From: Solirubrobacterales bacterium
Lineage (GTDB): Bacteria; Actinomycetota; Thermoleophilia; Solirubrobacterales; Solirubrobacteraceae
DNA: 15,415 bases
Assembly (NCBI GenBank): GCA_025964065.1
Contig: JAOPZO010000272.1
Span: forward strand, 1 to 15,415
Direction: 5' to 3'
Part shown: positions 13,001 through 15,415 of the stretch, piece by piece
Numbering within the stretch: position 1 is the stretch's first letter
How the letters are laid out: the number at the start of each line of letters is the position of its first letter
The notes under the pieces: generated by a model
What the model was told of the DNA's origin: nothing
Database searches by the model: none
The model's input: only the letters and a program-made list of their open reading frames with translations
Made by a program: the position numbers and the translations under genes

Positions 13001-14499
13001 TCCTGGCCGATGTCCCGAACGCGTTCGTGAAGCTCGCGGGGCGCTTCGGCGCGACCCACGGGCCCTTCACCACCGACGAGCTGCGCGAGCGCTACCGGGT
13101 CGATCCGAGCGCGCCGCTGGAGGCGCTCGAGCGCGACGGCTCGCTCGTGCGCGGGGAGCTTCGCCCGGGCGGAACGGAACGCGAGTGGTGCGACACGGAG
13201 GTGCTGCGGCGGCTGCGCCGCGCGTCGCTCGCGGTGCTCCGCAAGGAGATCGAGGCCGTCGACCAGCGCGCGCTCGCCGCGTTCCTCCCCTCCTGGCAGG
13301 GGATCGACCGGCACCCGCCGGCGGGCGCGGGGGTCGACCGGCTGCGCGAGGTGCTCATCCCGCTGCAGGGGATCGCGCTGCCCGTCGAGGTGTGGGAGCG
13401 CGACGTGCTGCCGAGGCGCTGCGGCGCGTACTCGCCCGTGTGGCTCGACGCGCTCTGCGCGAGCGGCGAGGTCGTGTGGGTCGGCGCGGGCGCCATCGGG
13501 CGCTCCACGGGCCGGGTGGCGCTGTACTTCCGCGACGACGCGGAGGCGATCGGGCCGCCGCCGGTGAAGGTCGAGCGGCCCGACCTGCCCGAGCACGACG
13601 TGCTGCGGGAGCGGCTCAAGCTCTCCCCGTGCTTCTTCACGGACCTGCTCGCGGAGCTCGCGATGGGGCCCGAGCAGCTGCAGGAGGCGCTCTGGGACCT
13701 CGTGTGGGCGGGCGAGGTGACGAACGACGCGTGGGCGCCGCTGCGCGCGCCGAAGCAGACGCTGGCGAAGGCGCGGCCCAAGACCAACCGGCCCGGCCGC
13801 CGCTTCGGGACGCGCCGGACGGGCAGCGCGGCGACGCCGACGCAAGGGCGCTGGGCGCTCGCGGAGACCATCTTCCGTCGCGAGCCGGAGCCGGGCGCAC
13901 GGCGCCGCGTGCTTGCGGAGCTGCTGCTCGAGCGGTACGGGATCGTCACGCGGGAGCAGGTGCTGGCCGAGGGGATCACGGGCGGGTTCTCGATCCTCTA
14001 CGACGCGCTGCAGCAGCTCGAGACGCTCGGGGTCTGCCGGCGCGGCTACTTCGTGGAGGGGCTCGGCGGGGCGCAGTTCGCGCTGCCGGGGGCGGTCGAG
14101 CGGCTGCGGGCGCAGCAGGTCGCCGAGGAGACGCCGCCCGTGGTGCTCGCGGCGACGGACCCGGCGCAGCCGTACGGCGCGGCGCTGCCGTGGCCGAGGC
14201 GCGACGCGGAGAAGCGGCGGCCGGCACGGGTGCGGGGCGCCTACGTCGTGCTGAGCGGCGCGGAGCCGGTCGTGTACGTCGAGAAGGGCGGCCGGGGCCT
14301 CGCGCTCCTCGTCGAGCCCGACGACCCGCGGATGCGCGGCGCCCTCGAGGCGCTCGTGGCCTTCATCTCGGGCTCCCGGGGCCGCAAGCTCTCCCTCGAG
14401 AAGGTCGACGGGGACGCGATCATCGGCCACGAGCTCGAGGAGCTCCTGGTCGAGCTGGGCTTCCGGCAGGGCCCGACGAAGCTGACCCTCTCGGCCTGA
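10063..14499 (+). CDS. lhr: Lhr, large superfamily-2 DNA repair helicase with C-terminal extension
   Basis: This 1478-residue ATP-dependent 3'-5' ssDNA translocase/helicase is close to the roughly 1500 residues of bacterial Lhr. RecA domain 1 has a Q-motif-like PTEVQAQAWPAI, Walker A APTGSGKT (42-49, Lys48), DEIH (154-157) and SAT (190-192). A Gly/Pro-rich insert lies at about 237-262. RecA domain 2 has FVNNRRGAERLA, VATSSLELGIDMG and motif VI QRIGRAGHN (381-389). The Lhr-core winged helix and beta-barrel domains follow, to about residue 860. The Lhr-CTD then contains tandem winged helices, including an HTH_42-like part at about 1060-1165 and the typical GGAQFALPGAVERLR near 1340. In mycobacteria Lhr is DNA-damage induced; the E. 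coli Lhr C-terminal part has been reported to have uracil-DNA glycosylase activity. All helicase motifs are intact and no frameshift is seen. The ATG is fixed by TATCCT 6 nt upstream. A 1688-codon antisense frame across it is a base-composition shadow. Confidence 0.96.
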   Translation: MPLSAFTPKVAEWFENAFKAPTEVQAQAWPAIATGQHTLISAPTGSGKTLAAFLWGLDQFVREPTRDVVGTRLVYVSPLKALAYDVDRNLRAPLRGIGADVSVAIRTGDTSQKERAQMKRTPPDILITTPESLYLILTSQARSMLEHTQSIILDEIHAVAATKRGSHMALTLERLSALNTDHEVQRIGLSATQNPLEEVGRYMVGPQRRCTIVDAGVRKPLDLKIHVPVESMKEPEQGHPGGTNGSGSLDPLDPLGGGEATRKSIWPAIYPEILKLVREHKSTIVFVNNRRGAERLALRLNELATAQAEEHGGDAVAAMSIARAHHGSLAREERTVVEELLKSGELPCLVATSSLELGIDMGAVDLVLQVESPKSVARGLQRIGRAGHNVGDTSKGRIFPKFRGDLLECAVITKLMREGRIEKTVVPKNALDVLAQQVVAIVASNDPEPTNVDDLYALVTRTHSYGELTRELLENVLDMLDGRYPSQEFGELRPRLVWDRLGGTLRPRKGAQGLAIVNAGTIPDRGLFSVVLPDGRRVGELDEEMVYEARPGQTFLLGASSWRIEEIGRDRVIVTPAPGAPGALPFWKGDSVGRPKELGQAVGQFAREAVSQTPEQLEKDYDLDPRAARNLVDFLQEQQEATRIVPSDRTLVVERFRDEIGDWRMCILSPYGGRVHAAWALALSARIRDQYGLESDAIYSDDGIIVHLPDADEPPGAELVMVPPDELEELVVGELGSSALFGARFRENAGRALLIPRAYPGKRTPLWQQRLKSQSLLEVAKRYADFPIILETYRECLRDVLDVPGLEELLTGLHSREIGLVEVETQSASPFASALLFDYVATYMYEGDTPNAERRAAALSLDRDLLRELLGQEELRDLIDPDALQQVEDDLQHRSDRTRATSKDAFGDVLRRVGDLTLVEASARMVPELDAEQVLLELAAERRAVRVRMAGEERWIAADDIGLYRDALGVVPPGGLPEAFLADVPNAFVKLAGRFGATHGPFTTDELRERYRVDPSAPLEALERDGSLVRGELRPGGTEREWCDTEVLRRLRRASLAVLRKEIEAVDQRALAAFLPSWQGIDRHPPAGAGVDRLREVLIPLQGIALPVEVWERDVLPRRCGAYSPVWLDALCASGEVVWVGAGAIGRSTGRVALYFRDDAEAIGPPPVKVERPDLPEHDVLRERLKLSPCFFTDLLAELAMGPEQLQEALWDLVWAGEVTNDAWAPLRAPKQTLAKARPKTNRPGRRFGTRRTGSAATPTQGRWALAETIFRREPEPGARRRVLAELLLERYGIVTREQVLAEGITGGFSILYDALQQLETLGVCRRGYFVEGLGGAQFALPGAVERLRAQQVAEETPPVVLAATDPAQPYGAALPWPRRDAEKRRPARVRGAYVVLSGAEPVVYVEKGGRGLALLVEPDDPRMRGALEALVAFISGSRGRKLSLEKVDGDAIIGHELEELLVELGFRQGPTKLTLSA

Positions 14500-14510
14500 G
14501 CCGCCCGCCC

Positions 14511-14539
14511 GCCCGAAAGGGGCCTGACCCCTTTCAGGC
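14511..14539. repeat. Intergenic palindrome, copy A (GAAAGGGG...CCCCTTTC)
   Basis: GAAAGGGG (14515-14522) and CCCCTTTC (14528-14535) are perfectly inverted around a 5-nt loop. One C/A mismatch then leads to a further GCC/GGC pairing (14511-14513 with 14537-14539). It begins 11 nt after the lhr stop. The right arm TGACCCCTTTCAGG is identical to copy B. The left arm differs at two bases (C for T at 14514 and at 14523), which weakens the hairpin. Confidence 0.75.
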
Positions 14540-14580
14540 GGTGGCGTTGCGGAAGCGCGCGAACGGCCACGGAACACGCA

Positions 14581-14615
14581 CGGGACGCGCACGTCGCAAC
14601 CACTCGTGCGTCCCG
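14581..14615. repeat. Inverted repeat between the two palindromes
   Basis: CGGGACG (14581-14587) pairs with CGTCCCG (14609-14615), and CACG (14590-14593) pairs with CGTG (14605-14608). There is a 2-nt bulge and an 11-nt loop. The 11 pairs are all in non-coding DNA between palindromes A and B. The arrangement of two like palindromes around a third hairpin resembles REP/BIME-type units. Confidence 0.5.
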
Positions 14616-14651
14616 GCGCGCGGGCATCATCCGTCACGAACCCCGTGTTTG

Positions 14652-14671
14652 CAGGCGTTTCGCGACGCCTG
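14652..14671. repeat. Alternative hairpin overlapping palindrome B
   Basis: CAGGCGT (14652-14658) is inverted relative to ACGCCTG (14665-14671) with a 6-nt loop. Bases 14668-14671 are also the outer part of the left arm of palindrome B, so the two hairpins exclude each other at those pairs. Confidence 0.45.
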
Positions 14672-14694
14672 AAAGGGGTCTGACCCCTTTCAGG
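14668..14694. repeat. Intergenic palindrome, copy B, supplies the FkbM stop codon
   Basis: CCTGAAAGGGGT (14668-14679) and ACCCCTTTCAGG (14683-14694) are a perfect 12-bp inverted repeat around CTG. The RNA could extend it by a G-U and a C-G pair. On the minus strand the arm CCTGAAAGG carries the TGA stop of the methyltransferase gene, so the gene ends inside the repeat. Copies A and B sit between the convergent lhr and methyltransferase genes and may act as bidirectional terminators or mRNA stabilisers. Confidence 0.8.
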
Positions 14695-15415
14695 TGGCGC
14701 GGGCCAGGAGGTGCGCGTGCGGCGGTGCGGCCGAGGGTGCGCCGGGGCCGTCCAGGCGCTCGGCGACGTAGCCCGCCGCGTCGAGGAGGTCGCAGACCTC
14801 GGTCGCCGTGTCGTGGAGCTCGATCACGAGCGTCGGGCGGACGTCGGCGAGCAACGCGCTCGCGCCGCGGAGGACGTCGCCCTCGGAGCCCTCGACATCG
14901 AGCTTCACCACGTCGGGCGGTGGCGCGCCGGCCGCGAGCGCCGTGTCGAGCGTCGTCACGGGCACCCGGACGCGCGTGGTCCCCGCCACGTTCCCGCGCG
15001 CCGCGAGGTGCGAGGTGCTCGCGTCGCCCGTCACGAGCAGGTCCTCGGCGCCGACCGCTGCGCCGACCGCCTCCTCGCGCACCTCGACCTCGAGCCCCGA
15101 CCGCAGCGCCGCCTCCCGCGCGTGCTCCGCCACCGCCGTGACGGGCTCCCAGGCCACCACGCGCCCCGTCGGCCCCACGAGCCGCGCGCCCAGCAACGCG
15201 AAGAAGCCGACGTTCGCCCCCACGTCCCACAGCGTCCCGCCCTCCGCCAGCGTCCGCCGCAGCGCCTCCTGCACGGGCACCTCGAGCTCCCCGCGCAGCA
15301 GCTGGCGGGTGTGGGCGTGGCCGGGCGGCAGCGCGCGCGCCGGAAACCGCAGGCCGAGTGCGAGCCCGCCCACGACGCCGACCTCCCCGCGCCGCAGCAG
15401 CGGCGCGAGCTGCCC
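14690..15415 (-). CDS. FkbM-family SAM-dependent methyltransferase, 5' end beyond the window
   Basis: The minus strand frame is open to the window edge and gives 241 residues. A GTG at 15373 could start a 227-residue protein, but the 14 codons before it are also open and GC3-rich, so the true start is probably outside. SAM-binding motif I is WDVGANVGFF (about 15200-15230), followed by GRVVAWEPVTAVAEH with the acidic end of strand beta-2. The FkbM hallmark VVKLDVEGSEGDVLRGA is at about 14865-14915, then LVIELHD. FkbM methyltransferases O-methylate sugars or small molecules, and here a surface glycan is conceivable because rml genes lie in the window, but they are 8 kb away. The C-terminal PSAAPPHAHLLARAT is normal for the family. 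The stop codon lies inside palindrome B, suggesting the repeat inserted at, or replaced, the very end of the gene. Confidence 0.88.
   Translation of the reverse strand, partial: GQLAPLLRRGEVGVVGGLALGLRFPARALPPGHAHTRQLLRGELEVPVQEALRRTLAEGGTLWDVGANVGFFALLGARLVGPTGRVVAWEPVTAVAEHAREAALRSGLEVEVREEAVGAAVGAEDLLVTGDASTSHLAARGNVAGTTRVRVPVTTLDTALAAGAPPPDVVKLDVEGSEGDVLRGASALLADVRPTLVIELHDTATEVCDLLDAAGYVAERLDGPGAPSAAPPHAHLLARAT

Noticed and set aside
9571..14637. A 1688-codon open frame antisense to lhr
   Set aside because: The protein is a low-complexity Arg/Leu/Glu/Asp/Val mix with no domain signal, and it mirrors lhr codons. At this GC content stop codons are rare in antisense frames.

Overview
The window is about 73% G+C, with third codon positions almost always G or C. 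It contains a fused PafB-PafC regulator, a family-5 uracil-DNA glycosylase, a full-length Lhr helicase, an AbiEi/DUF559 protein, and -10 boxes (TAnnnT) sitting 6-9 nt before start codons. Together these point to a high-GC actinomycete. The fused PafBC, the long-form RmlA and the general gene style fit Thermoleophilia (Solirubrobacterales-like) best, but that placement is inference. No rRNA, tRNA, CRISPR array, transposase or phage gene is visible.

Layout. Left edge to 966 (minus strand): a NarL-type response regulator, then a 77-residue HisKA-only protein, then possibly the first codons of another gene running off the window. A 151-bp divergent intergenic region with a strong nested inverted repeat separates these from the plus strand genes pafBC (DNA-damage-type double-WYL activator) and a PPOX/FDOR-like flavin/deazaflavin enzyme. 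From 3734 to 6632 is a tight rmlA-rmlD-rmlB operon for dTDP-rhamnose synthesis; rmlC is not in the window. Facing it on the minus strand are an AbiEi-like/DUF559 protein framed by an 11-bp direct repeat and a small lipoprotein. Divergent from the lipoprotein is a TetR regulator translationally coupled to a family-5 uracil-DNA glycosylase. A 137-bp gap holding a predicted three-way-junction fold precedes a receiver-only response regulator and the 1478-residue Lhr helicase. The convergent gap after lhr holds two near-identical palindromes, and the last gene is an FkbM-family methyltransferase cut by the window end.

How the genes fit together. Three genes concern genome maintenance: PafBC as a DNA-damage transcription activator, UDG for uracil/deaminated base excision, and Lhr as a repair helicase whose C-terminal region has been linked to uracil glycosylase activity in E. 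coli. The rml genes feed cell-surface glycan synthesis, and the FkbM methyltransferase might act on such a glycan (inference). Two signalling modules lack expected parts: a HisKA domain without an ATPase domain, and a receiver without an output domain.

Start sites. Seven of nine probable transcription-unit heads carry a perfect TAnnnT box 6-9 nt before the start codon, which suggests leaderless mRNAs. Genes inside operons instead use a strong Shine-Dalgarno (rmlB) or 4-nt overlaps (rmlD, udg). I see no clear complete new system. The items most worth checking are the three structured intergenic elements and the truncated signalling proteins.
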